Of a DNA stretch of 64,000 nt, positions 33,853-46,094 are shown piece after piece (the stretch's first letter is position 1; every line of letters starts with the position of its first letter). The notes beneath the pieces are model-generated. The model made no database searches. It had not been told where the DNA came from and was given only the letters and a program-made list of their open reading frames with translations. The stretch comes from Glebionis coronaria (lineage: Eukaryota > Streptophyta > Magnoliopsida > Asterales > Asteraceae): the NCBI GenBank assembly GCA_025667525.1, contig CM046876.1, positions 24,577,224-24,641,223 on the forward strand, given 5' to 3'. The translations under genes were made by a program, and so were the position numbers.

Positions 33853-34625
33853 TGAAAGTTTATGGACTTTAAAATCGATAGTCGTGTGATAGGATCGAAC
33901 TCGAGATCACGGGATTGCACACATTACGTGAAGAGTTAATTTATTTATTAAATATATTTATTATATTTATTAAATCAAACTGTAGCTAACGATCGTTAAG
34001 TAATTAAAAGTTAAGTATTAAACGATCGTTATAGAATGTTAAAGAAGCTAAAAGAAGGTGTCGGAAAGTTCCGGAAACCCCCTTTTGAGCATGTGTATAA
34101 CCGGATTTTAAAGAGAGGAGATAAGGAGGAAAAAGATTTTGGCTTTTTCTTGTTTAAACCTTGTAAGATAAGTTTCCAAGGTGTATATAAACAAACCTTA
34201 AGGCCTCATAATTTTTCACTCCATATTCTTCTTTCTTTGCCTTATACCGCTGGCCATATACACCCTTTTAGGGTTCATCATTGATTTTCTATAAGCTATT
34301 TTAGATCTAGTCCTAGCCCCTCTGTAGGGTTGTTGGGTAGATCTTCCATAGACTTAGAAGGCTCGGTTTTGTTCGTGCTAGACTCACGGTTAACTCACCG
34401 TATCACGTGTGTACAAGATCGTGGTGTGATCTTATTTTAGATTACATCCTGGTGGTGTTCGTGATCTATCTCTACCGGTGATCATTCTGCTAGGATAAAG
34501 GTATGTAACCCTAGCCTTGATTAATTATAATTGTGTTAAATAAAGATCTTGTTAATCTGCTTCCGCTGTATGCTCTTTGATCTATGTTAGGGTTTTATAA
34601 TTGTTATGATGATCATAAACCATCA
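33853..34625 (+). repeat. Copia 5' LTR
   Basis: Starts TGAAAGTTTATGG and ends ATAAACCATCA. It contains the inverted pair CTAACGATCGTTA/TAAACGATCGTTA early on and a TATATAAAC box near 34186 that could be the core promoter. It matches the 3' LTR nearly base for base. The open frame at 34036-34284 is also in the other LTR and is not a gene. Confidence 0.93.
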
Positions 34626-34641
34626 GTGGCATCGAGAGCCG
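34626..34641 (+). other. Copia primer-binding site
   Basis: GTGGCATCGAGAGCCG directly follows the LTR. It resembles the TGGTATCAGAGC initiator-methionine tRNA site common in plant Copia elements, with changes. Confidence 0.6.
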
Positions 34642-36035
34642 TTTTAACATGATTTTAATTATCAAGATCTAAAGTTTTTTTAACTAATATTGATTTGTGT
34701 TAAAAATTACATGTTGTTATTTAGGTTTTATAAAAATTAGGGTTTTGTTCTTTTTATTTTTTAAATCGGCTATAGCCGAATTATTTATAAATTTTTTTAT
34801 TTTTTTTTGTAAACCCTAAAATTACATGGTAATTAAACTTTAGATGGTTTGCATGAATTAATTGTTATGTCATGTGTGGTTACGATCCGTAGTAGTTTTT
34901 TAATTGTTAAGAGAATATGGAAGATCCGTAATAAACATGCATGTTTTTTACGGATCATATAATTTTGATTGCTATTTGCTTTATTTGATTCAAAGTTTTA
35001 AAATTAGGGAAGACTTTTTATGTTTATAAAAACCCTAGATTTGATGTTCTTTGAATAAATTGTTATGCATGTGGCTATTTGATTTAGTTTTTTTTTGTAC
35101 TACTTGTTTTCATGCGTTTTTTAATATTGTATGTTGTAAACAAGGGTAATTTTTTTTAAGAAAAAATAATATGGACTAAATCTTATCAAAATTAATGAAT
35201 TGTTTTGAGATCTAAATTACATATGATTTTTGTTGATTAGAATTGCAATAGCAACTTAACGGCCTACTCAATTTTGACAAACTATAAAGTGGGTATAACG
35301 CACCGCTGGTCAAGTACCCGGTTAAGGAAGGAGGTGTTATGCTTCAGCGCTGACCAAATTCCCGGCTCGCCTGTGCGTCAAAAATTGGAATTACCTACGG
35401 TTGTTATTTGTATAATTCTTTAAGGTTGTTTGGTTTAACCAATACCTCAACTTGCAAATATATGATGAACTTTTAGTCTCACCAAAAAGTTTACTAAACG
35501 TTTTATTAAACTTATGCTATGGAGATGTATGCATGCTTCTCCATACATGATTTTGACACCAAAATCTGTACCCTAAAATTTAAGTCATATGCCCTCTAAT
35601 TGACGAACACTTGAAGTTACAATTGTCGTCATATAAGATATCGGACGATGTTGTAATGGAGAGAAAACTTCATGACTGAATAAGATTGCACATGAAGGTT
35701 TTACGTTCTTTAGATTAGTCGACTTAATTGAGTTACTCATTGAGAACTGGAAACTTAAGGCATAAAGAAGGGATAAAACATGTTTACAATGCAAATGTTT
35801 TTGGAAATGTAAATCCCTGACATATCTAGAAATTGCAATATGATTTGGCAATTATTGTTCGACAAGTTACTGTGTTGAATACATTTGTCACTAGCAGATC
35901 AACTGATGTGATAAATCTATGTCAATATGGATTCTAGTTTTTCAAGGAAAATACTATGGTTTTATTACCGGGGTAATTTTATTTTCTTGAATTTTATTAT
36001 TGAAAATACTAATGTTTGAACTTATTTCTGTAGAA
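34642..36035 (+). other. Copia untranslated leader
   Basis: About 1.4 kb of AT-rich sequence between the primer site and gag. It holds no long plus-strand frame, which is long for a Copia leader. Confidence 0.6.
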
Positions 36036-38135
36036 ATGGCTCAACCCGAAAACAATCTGACAATAAGCTCGGCGTTCAAAGCATTTTTTGAACGGCCTGA
36101 ACTTACTGGACTTAATTTCAATGATTGGTACCGCTCACTAAGAATTGTTCTGAGAGCAGCGGGTACCATCAATATCTTGAAAACTCCTTTTCCGGAGGAT
36201 CTTGCTGACAGAGCAACTGATGCGGAAAGGCTTCAACACGCTGCTAACGTTAAGAAGCACCATGAGGTGGCTGCTGTAATGTTAGGGAGAATGGCTCCAT
36301 CACTTCAAAGGAAGTATAAGCTAGCTTCTCCTCAGCAAATGCTTGATGAACTCAAGGCTGTGTATGAAACGCCGCAAGCTGTAGAGATCTATGATCTGGT
36401 TGATGCTCTACATAGTTGCAAGCAAGCTCCTGGAAAGTCCGTAAGTGACCATTATATGGAGATGGGGGGTTATATGGAACAACTCATCGCACTAGGACAA
36501 CCCTTTGATAATAATATGGCTATTAACTTGATCAATAGGTCCCTTAATAAGGACTTCAATGATTTCGTTCGTAACTATAATATGCATTGCACGGGAAAGA
36601 CAGTTAATGATTTGCATGCAATGCTCATTGACTTTGAAAAGGGGTTGAAAGATAAGGCAACCACTGCTACTCCTCAAGTACTTTATGTACAAAAGGGTAG
36701 AGTGTCGAAACCAAAACCGCAAGTGAATAAGAAGCAGAAAGGCAAAGGCAAGGTTGATAAGAGCAAGCAAGTTGCGACTACATCAAAACCAAAGCAAAAC
36801 TTTGCTAAGAAATCTTTGAAAGATGAGACTTGTCACTACTGCAATATGACTAGACACTGGAAGAGGAATTGCTCTCTCTATCTCCATGAAATGGCAGAAC
36901 ATAAGAAGAAGGTTGAGCAAGTTGCTGCAGCACCATCTTCAGGTAACTTATTTATGATAGAGTTATTTAATATTTCATACAAATCAAACTCCTGGGTATA
37001 TGATACGGGATGTGGTATTAATATTTGTAATACCCTGCAGGGATTTGAGTTGAAGAGGAGACTTACCTATGGGGAACAATTTCTGCAAGTGGGCAATGGC
37101 GCACAAGCAACAGTTGAAGCTATAGGAATATTTAAATTAGTTTTACCTTCGGGTTTAGTACTGTCTTTAAATAATTGTCATTATGCACCTACAATTGTTA
37201 GGGGTGTTATTTCCTTTTCTAGTATGTTGGATCTTGGATTTACTCACACGATTGATAATAATAGAATTTCTGTTTTCAAAGATGGTTTATTCTATTTTGA
37301 TGCAATTTCTGTGAATGGTGTTTTTGAAATTAACATGCATGATAAAAATCCCAAGAGGAAAAATAATTCTGTTTTTAGCATGAATAAGAAGAGTAAGTTA
37401 GACAAGAACTCTTCTTATCTTTGGCATTGTAGGCTTGCTCACATTGGGAAGACTCGCATACAAAAGCTTCAACGCGATGGGCTTTTGGAAAGTATCAATG
37501 ATGAATCATTTGAGAAATGTGAATCTTGTATCTCTGGAAAGATGACCAAGAAACCTTTTAATAGCACTATTGAAAGGGCTACTGAACTACTTGGTTTAAT
37601 ACACACTGATGTGTGTGGACCACTTAGACATGTGTCAAGGAAAGGTGCTAGCTACTTCTTGACGTTTACGGATGATTATAGCCGTTATGGCTATGTTTAT
37701 TTACTTAAACATAAACATGAGGTATTTGAAACATTCAAAACGTTTAAAGCCGAAGTAGAGTTACAACTAGGAAAGAAGATTAAAACTCTTCGTTCTGATC
37801 GTGGTGGTGAATATTTAAGTCAAGAGTTTAAAGATTATTTAAGTAAGAATGGAATTGTTCAGAAACTTACTTCTCCATATACTCCACAACAAAATGGTGT
37901 ATCTGAAAGGAGAAATCGTACATTATTGGATATGGTACGATCTATGTTTAATCTTACAACTTTACCATTATCTTTTTGGGATTATGCTCTTGAAACTGCT
38001 ATTCGTATTCTGAATATGGTTCCCACAAAGAAGGTTGATAAGACACCATATGAACTATGGCATGGCAAGAAGCCATATTTGTCTTATTTGAAAGTCTGGG
38101 GTTGTGAGGCGTATGTGAAACGTGACTGGAGATAA
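36036..38135 (+). pseudogene. Copia gag-protease-integrase
   Basis: The start MAQPENN at 36036 is preferred over an in-frame ATG 12 codons upstream because it fits family N-termini. Gag occupies roughly residues 1-260, with a CCHC knuckle from 266 (CHYC..RHW..NC; the usual Gly before His is Arg). The protease has DTGCG at 323-327. Integrase follows, with the HHCC zinc site (HCRLAH..CESC), then HTDVCGP, LRSDRGGEYL and QNGVSERRN supplying the D,D,E residues. The frame ends at 38135 after YVKRDWR, where a shift by one base would be needed to enter the rest of pol. The insertion or deletion is therefore within the integrase C-terminal region. Confidence 0.88.
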
Positions 38136-38776
38136 ACTCCAACAACGCTCAGTAAAATGTATCTTTGTAGGTTACCCTAAGGAAACTATGGGTTACTACT
38201 TTTATTATCCGGCTGAGAACAAGATAGTTGTGGCTCGGTATGGAGACTTCCTTGAAAATGATCTTGTAAATCAAGAATTCAGTGGGAGAAATTATGATCT
38301 TGAAGAAATTCAAGAAGATACATTGCCTTCTGAAAATACTAGCGATGAAATTCCTGTAGAACCAGAAAGTCTGAGTGTTCCACCGGAATTAATTCCTCCA
38401 CGTAGGTCTCAAAGGGCTATACGTGCGCCGGACAAACTATGTCTATACATAGAGGATGATGAGGAGGAAGTAGGGGATCTTGGTGAACCTGCTAACTATC
38501 GATCCGCAATGTCTGATCCAGAAAAGTCAAAATGGATAGTTGCGATGAATGAGGAAATGAAATCCATGGAAATCAATGATGTTTGGAGTCTTGTAGAGGC
38601 ACCTAAAAATGCTAAAGTAGTAAAAAATAGGTGGATCTATAAGAAGAAAACTGACATGGATGGTGATGTACAATCCTATAAAGCACGTTTAGTGGCTAAA
38701 GGTTTTACTCAAACTTTTGGCATAGACTACGAGGAGACATTCTCTCCTGTAGCAGACTTACGAGCTATTAGGATTC
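38122..38776 (+). pseudogene. Copia pol, integrase C-terminus and RT start
   Basis: Frame +1 relative to the preceding ORF. It encodes the integrase tail (CIFVGYPKETMGYYFYYP) and a proline/glutamate-rich linker with PPRRSQR. The N-terminal RT then follows: MNEEMKSMEINDVWSLV, NRWIYKKK, KARLVAKGFTQ and YEETFSPVADL. It breaks at RAIRIL exactly at the GATTC target duplication of the Gypsy element. Confidence 0.88.
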
Positions 38777-40201
38777 TGATAGGTGTATAAACACCCATCC
38801 TTTTACCACTTAATTCTGGCTAAAACAAGACCAAAACACGTATTTAATATCATTTGTTTGGAATTATGCGTGGTTTTTGTGTTTATTGTGTTTTCAGAAC
38901 TAACCGGATGAATATTAAAGAAAACATGGGATTGCACGGGTTTTATCAAGGAAAAAGACTAAAGACGAAGTCTATTGTCCAAGAGATGCAAAAGATTTGA
39001 AGTCAATGGGCCTATTTGAAGATTTATCGAAGAAAAGGACCAAAGATGGAAGATTTACATATGTCGAAGAAACTCAAGTCTATTTAACGAAGAAATTAAA
39101 AGACGAGTTGAATTTAATCGACGACAAATCCCGAATCAGAATAAAAAACGTCAACTTTTCTGAAAAGACGAGAAGACAAGAAGAAAGGGAGAAAGCCCAC
39201 TCACCAACCAACCAATAGGACTATATATAGATTTTCCTTCACACAATTAGGGAGTTAGCTTTTATTTTCTTTTTTTCCCAGTTCTTTGTTTCGTAGCTTC
39301 ACCAACACCATTAGGGTGTTTGGTGATTTTTAATTTCCTTTCAATCTTGTAAGTTTTAATCATTACTCTTGTTACTTTTACATTAATCTTTAAATTCCAT
39401 CTTTTCATTCATCTTGATCTTCATCATCTTCTATTGCAAGTTCTTAAGTTTTCTATTTGATTCAAGTTTGATCTTAAAAAGTTGTTGATTTTGTGTTTTT
39501 ATTGGTGAGATTTGTTTCTTATGGTATTATAATGATTATTGGTTAGTTTGGTAAAACCTTTTTGAGTATTTAAGTCGATTTGGATTAAAATTCGTATGCC
39601 CTGTTTTGTCGCTACTGTTACTGTTCTTCAGCTCAGGAACTTTCCGCATAGACGATTTCTTATTTCCCTTATTCGGAATATTGCTAATATTCCGCATAGC
39701 TTGATTGGTTTCATCTCTTATTCGGAATATTTCGTATATTCCGAATAGGCCCATTTTCCGAATAGGTTGATTCAGTTTTCTCTTACTCGGAACTTTTCAT
39801 TTATTCCGCATCAACAAAGTTTTCCGAATAGACTTATTTTTCCGCATAAGGTTATTTTTCCGCATAAGGTTATTTTTCCGAATAGACTTATGTTTTTCCG
39901 CATAGAGATATTTTCCGAATAGCCCAGTTTTCCGCATAAGGTATATTTTCCGAATTGAGCATTTTATTCCGAATAAAAGATTGCTTTCCGCATAGTGTTT
40001 GTTTTCCGAATAGGGTATTTTCTGCTAGGGTATTTTTTCATTTACTGTTTGATTTAAATTTTTAAGTTTAGCTTACTTTTTAATAGAATAGAAAACCAAA
40101 CTCCTTTTTGTCACCAAGAACAAATCATTCCACTTTAAACCGAGATCAATTCTAGAGGATTCCGAGAATTATTTTGAACCCATAACAAAATCCTTGTATC
40201 A
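38777..40201 (+). repeat. Athila 5' LTR
   Basis: Between about 39640 and 40020 the motif TTCCGCATA/TTCCGAATA or its reverse occurs close to 20 times. A TATATATAG box near 39222-39232 is the likely core promoter. The LTR has nearly the same sequence as 47969-49392. Confidence 0.92.
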
Positions 40202-40203
40202 AA

Positions 40204-40218
40204 TGGCGCCGCTGCCGG
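40204..40218 (+). other. Athila primer-binding site
   Basis: TGGCGCCGCTGCCGG begins two bases after the LTR. It closely resembles the TGGCGCCGTTGCCGG site used by many Athila/Tat elements. Confidence 0.7.
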
Positions 40219-40413
40219 CTCTTCTCGTTAAGATCAAAAGTTTTTTGTGAGAACTTGGATTTTGGGATCCGTTCCCCGTGAACGTTACTTTTTCACAAAA
40301 AATTTCAAAAAATCCTAAAAATATAAAATTATCAAAAATACAAAAAAATTAAAAAACATAAAAACCAAAAATATTGTTGCCTTGTTTTTCTTTGTTCGTT
40401 CTTTTGCAGGTGT

Positions 40414-43400
40414 ATGCGCACTCGATCCACGTCATATCAAGAGCCCGAGCCTCTCGATCACTTAGACATGGCCGGTGTACCACCTCCAAACAATAATAAC
40501 CACAACAACCCGCCTTTCAACAACATGAACAATAACAACAACAATGAGCCCCTTCCGGATAATCGCCCGGTGATTGAATTGCTGCAAGCTCATGTAGATG
40601 GCAACACGGATCCAATTGTCATCCCTCCAATTGCCGCCAACAATTTCGAGCTCAAGTCAGGCTTTATCCAGATGGTCTCCGCTCAACCATTCTTGGGACG
40701 AACCATTGATGATCCACACGACCATATCAAGAGATTCTTGCAACTCACCAACACGGTCAAGTTCAATGGTGTTCCACAAGAGGTTATAAGGTTACAACTT
40801 TTTCCCTTTTCTTTAGAGGGACAAGCCCGACATTGGCTTGCTAAGGAACCGCCACAGAGTATTCTCTCGTGGACGGATTTGGAAACAAAGTTTATCAATT
40901 ACTTTTTTCCACCCTCTCGTACTACCGCATTGCGGAATGAAATCATAAATTTTGAACAAAAGTACGATGAGTCGTTCAGTGAATCTTGGGATCGTTTCAA
41001 AGATCTTTTAAGAAAATGCCCACAACATGGTTTTACCAAAGTACATCAAATTAATACTTTTTACAATGGTTTAAGCATGAGTGACCAAGATTCACTGAAC
41101 AGTGCCTCGGGGGGTAACTTATTGGCAAAGACTTCCAATGCTGCTTGGGACATCATTGAGAATAAATCTCGTGTGCAAACCAAGAGTGTTCGGACCAATG
41201 TCGCTAGTGCTAGCACTAATGACAGCAACAAGCGACTTGACAAAATCACCACGCTTCTTGAATCGCTTGTCACCCACACCGTCAGCAACAACAACAGCAA
41301 CAACGCAAGAAACACTCAAGTGAACGCTGTCAGCCAACCTTGTGAGATATGCGGTGGTCCTCACTCTTACACCACTTGTACCGCCACCCAAGACTACCCT
41401 GCTGAGAATGTGAATGCGGCATATGGCACCTATCAACAACCTGCTTATCAAGCTAAACCTCAAGGTGACCGTAATTTGCTTAGCTACCGCTCTAACAACT
41501 ATCTTTCACCACCTGGTTTCCCTCCTACCAATCCCAACCAAAAACAAAACCTTAATCGCCCTCCTCAACAACAACAACAACCTCGACAACCATACATCCC
41601 ACCTCACAAGCAGCAACAACCGCCTCAACGTAACAATCAAGTCTACCAACAACCTGCTTACCAACCACCTGCATACAATGCTCCTCCCAACCAAACCACC
41701 ACTGCCTTACACCAAGAGGTTGCAACCTACATGAGAACCAATGATGTGATAGTGGGAAATCTCCAAGAGGAAGTACGCAACTTGAAAGCAGACTTGGTCA
41801 AGCAAGGAAACGATTTGAGAGCATATATGAGAAATACGTTGGATAGCCAAACTAATGATCTGAGGAACATGATGGCTAGTTTCTTCCAAAGTAGTCAACC
41901 CTCTTCTTCGAGTACTCTTCCGAGTAACACCGTTGCGAACCCAAGAGGGGAGATGAAAGCAATCACCACTCGAAGTGGCAAAGGTACTAAGGAACCCGAG
42001 CTTCCTATACCTCCACTGGTGGTTGTGACTAAGGAGAACGAGTCACCTGCTCCTATTCCTCCTCCTTCTCCTTCCCCAATTTCTCCACCTCTTCCTTCTA
42101 CCCCTCCTCCACCCGTGGTTGTGAGTGATCCTATTCCCCTAAAGCCTTCTTCTTCATCCAATATACCTTATCCATCTAGGTTGAGGAAAGAGAAGCTCAA
42201 AAGCAAGGACGATATTCAGGTTTCGAACTTCCTTAAAATGTTCAAACAACTGAATTTCAATATCTCCTTCGCTGAGGCTCTCGCTCACATGCCCAAATAC
42301 GCAAAAATGTTTAAAGATCTTCTGAGCGACAAGGAAAAGCTCCTCGATATTGCCAACACCCAACTTAATGAGAATTGCTCTGCAGTACTCTTAAGGAAAT
42401 TGCCAACCAAGCTTGGTGATCCGGGTCGTTTCCTTATCCCTTGTAATTTCCCGGGAGTAGAGAATTGCATGGCCCTAGCCGATCTAGGTGCCAGTATTAA
42501 TCTCATGCCTCTAAGTGTTTGGAAGCAATTATCTCTCCCAGAGCTTGTCCCCACCAAAATGACTTTGGAATTGGCCAACCGTACGGTTGCTTATCCAGTG
42601 GGGATAGCCGAAGACGTCATTGTAGGAGTCGACAAATTTACCTTCCCGGCTGATTTTGTTGTCGTCGACTACGAGATGGACCCCCGTGTGCCACTCATTG
42701 TTGGTCGTCCATTCTTGAGGACCGGTCGCACTCTCATTGATGTTGAAGCCGGTGAGCTTATCATGAGAGTGGGTGACGATAAAGTAGTCTTCAACATGGG
42801 AAAGCTTTCTAAACAGCCTTATTCATACGAGAGTGTTAATTGTATTGACGTTCTTGATGAGGCTTGTGAAGAACATTTCAAAGATGCTTGTAAAAATATT
42901 CCTACCTCTCTTCCCAATGTTGAGACCGTTTCCTCTATCGACTCATCACTATCTCTATTTGGAGAAAGTGATTTCCTTTGGAAAGATTTGGAAGCCACCT
43001 TGGGAGATGTGAATTTAGACAATGACGATTCTACTGCCAATTGGGATGAAGATCTCAGTTTCATTGCAAATCTCCTCAAAGAAGACAATCCTTCCCCTCC
43101 ATCTCCCACTGTTATTGCTATCGATACTCCGACTTCGAATACGCCTCCCGTCGAAAATCCTCCGGATTTGGAACTTAAGGAGTTGCCGCCCCATCTTGAG
43201 TATGTATTCCTCGAAGAAGAGAAGAAGTCGCCAGTCATCATTGCTAAGGATTTGAAGGATGAAGAGAAAGCTCGACTTGTCGCCGTGTTGAAAGATCATA
43301 AGAAGGCTATCGCTTGGAAGATTTCCGATATTCGTGGAATTGATCCTCACTTCTGCACACACAAAATTCTCATGGAGGACGACTTTAAGCCCACAATTCA

Positions 43401-45267
43401 AAGCCAACGAAGGGTGAATCCAAAAATCCATGAAGTCATCAAAACAGAGGTTATCAAACTTCTTGATGCGGGTATGATTTACCCTATCTCGGATTCACCA
43501 TGGGTTAGTCCAATCCATTGTGTGCCCAAGAAGGGCGGAATAACCGTTGTTCCCAATGAACACAACGAGTTGATTCCCACTCGTCTCGTTACTGGGTGGA
43601 GAGTTTGTATAGACTACCGCAAACTCAATGATGCCACGAGAAAGGATCATTTCCCTCTACCTTTTATGGACCAAATGCTTGAACGTTTAGCCGGTAATGA
43701 ATATTACTGCTTTCTTGATGGTTTCTCGGGTTATTTCCAAATACCCATCGATCCCCAAGATCAAGAGAAGACTACATTCACTTGTCCCTATGGCACATTT
43801 GCTTATAAAAGAATGCCCTTTGGCTTATGTAATGCGCCCGGGACTTTCCAAAGGTGCATGTTAGCTATCTTCCATGACATGGTTGAACAAACCATGGAAG
43901 TATTCATGGATGATTTCTCGGTCTTCGAGGATTCTTTCTCTTCTTGCCTTGCCAATTTGGAACGTATGCTTAAGCGGTGCAAAGACACTCGCCGGTGCAA
44001 AGACACTCGCCTTGTTCTGAATTGGGAAAAATGCCATTTTATGGTAAAAGAAGGCGTCGTGCTTGGACATAAGATCTCGAAAGCCGGTCTTGAAGTAGAC
44101 CGTGCTAATGTCGATGTTATCGCAAAGTTGCCTCCACCTTCAACCGTGAAGGGTGTGAGAAGTTTTCTGGGTCATGCGGGCTTCTATCGTCGATTCATCA
44201 AAGATTTTTCTCAAATCGCTCGCCCGATGACCCACCTCTTGGAAAAAGATACTCCTTTTATCTTCTCCAAAGAGTGTCTTGAAGCCTTCAACTCGCTTAA
44301 GGATAAGCTTACTAAGGCACCCGTCTTGGTTACCCCTAATTGGGAGCTGCCTTTTGAGTTGATGTGCGATGCTAGTGATTTTGCTATTGGAGCGGTTCTT
44401 GGACAAAGAGTGAACAAACACTTCCAACCGATCCATTACGCTAGCAAGACAATGACGGGGGCACAATTGCATTATACGACAACAGAAAAAGAGCTTTTAG
44501 CTGTTGTCTATGCTTTTGAAAAATTTCGCCCCTATCTTGTCCTTTCCACCACCATCGTGTATACCGATCATTCCGCGTTGAAGTACTTGTTGACAAAACA
44601 AGATTCCAAACCAAGACTTCTTCGCTGGGTTTTGCTGCTCCAGGAATTTAAAATCGAAATTCGTGATAAAAAAGGAGCAGAAAACCTAGCCGCGGATCAT
44701 CTCAGCAGACTTGAGGATCCTTACCAAGGGGATCATCCAAACAAAGAAATCAATGATTCTTTTCCCTTGGAGACCTTAATGTCTATAAACTCGAAGCCAA
44801 ATGAAACCCCGTGGTTTGCGGACTTTACAAACTACTTGGCGGGTGGAATTCTTAAGGAAGGGTTGACGTCCCAACAAAAGAAAACGTTCTTCACCGACAT
44901 TAAGACTTACTTTTGGGACGACCCTTACCTATTCAAACAATGTGCCGACCTGATTATCCGCCGATGTGTTGATGGATCGGCAGCGTCGGAAATCCTTGAT
45001 GCTTACCACAAAGGACCCACCGGTGGTCACTTTGGTCCCAACTACACCGCCAAAAAAGTGTTTGATTCGGGATTTTATTGGCCCTCCATATATCGTGACG
45101 CTCACGATATGGTAAAAAAATGTGATGCTTGCCAGAAAAAGGTAAGATCACACATAAAGACGAGATGCCTCAGAATTTCATTCAAGAGTGCGAAATTTTT
45201 GATGTTTGGGGTATCGACTTTATGGGGCCATTCCCTTCATCTAAAGGAAACAAATACATCCTTGTAG
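40414..45267 (+). pseudogene. Athila gag-protease-RT-RNase H
   Basis: A 1617-codon frame starts [11 protein letters not shown]. Gag covers about 1-500, with a [13 protein letters not shown] knuckle from residue 310 and a Pro/Gln-rich stretch. The aspartic protease has ADLGAS near 688-693. RT spans about 1000-1210, with [13 protein letters not shown] and FMDDF at 1164-1168. Just after the FMDDF site an 18-bp unit (43975-43992) is duplicated in frame, giving two copies of RCKDTR. RNase H starts near 1313 (CDASDFAIG). The integrase zinc site runs from H1532 to C1570/C1573. After CDACQKK the frame leaves the family sequence, so the last 40 or so codons are out of frame with integrase. Confidence 0.9.
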
Positions 45268-46094
45268 CCGTTGACTACGTCTCCAAATGGGTTGAAGCCA
45301 AAGCTTTACCTACTAATGACCCAAGGGTGGTTTGTAACTTTTTAAAAGCTCTTTTCGCTAGATTCGGTGTGCCTCGTGTCATTATTAGTGATCGTGGGAC
45401 TCACTTCTGCAATGACCAATTTGCTAGAGTCATGGCTAAGTACGGTGTAAATCATCATCTTTCCACAGCCTACCACCCACAAACTAATGGCCAGGCTGAA
45501 ATATCCAACCAAGGACTTAAGCGAATTCTTGAAAGAACTGTGGGAGAGCATCGTGCCGCATGGGCTGATAAACTCTATGATGCTTTGTGGGCTTTCCGTA
45601 CTGCTTACAAGACCCCGATCGACTGTACGCCTTATCGTCTTGTGTACGGGAAAGCGTGCCACCTCCCCATTGAGTTGGAGCACAAGGCTTACTGGGCCTT
45701 GAAGTGGGCTAATTTTGATATCAACAAAGCCGGTGACCTACGCAAGATCCAACTCAATGAGCTGAATGAACTTCGGAATGAGGCTTATGAAAATTCTTTG
45801 ATCTATAAGGAACGAACTAAGCTCATTCACGACTCCAAGATCAAAAACCGAGAGTTCCATGTTGGAGACAAAGTCTTACTTTTTAACTCTCGGTTGAAAA
45901 TCTTTTCGGGCAAGCTCAAATCTCGTTGGTCCGGCCCATTCACCATTGCCCAAATTTTTCCATATGGCACTCTCGAGCTCGCTCAACCTAATGGACCGAA
46001 TTTTAAGGTGAATGGCCAACGAGTGAAGTTGTACTTTGGTGAGGACACCTCTCATGAGGTGATTCCATCCCTCACCACGTTCCCCATGAACTAA
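45144..46094 (+). pseudogene. Athila integrase catalytic and C-terminal part
   Basis: This lies in a different frame from the preceding ORF. Integrase core: [11 protein letters not shown] (first Asp), [11 protein letters not shown] (second Asp) and [10 protein letters not shown] (Glu). A GKL..RWSGPF segment near the C-terminus is typical of Gypsy integrases. The frame stops at 46094. Lack of a start codon and the frameshift near 45135-45143 mean the intact enzyme is not made without recoding. Confidence 0.88.

Noticed and set aside
42000..43300. Overlapping frames of 80-140 codons on the minus strand within the Athila ORF
   Set aside because: Shadows of the gag-pol reading frame. They have no independent motifs.
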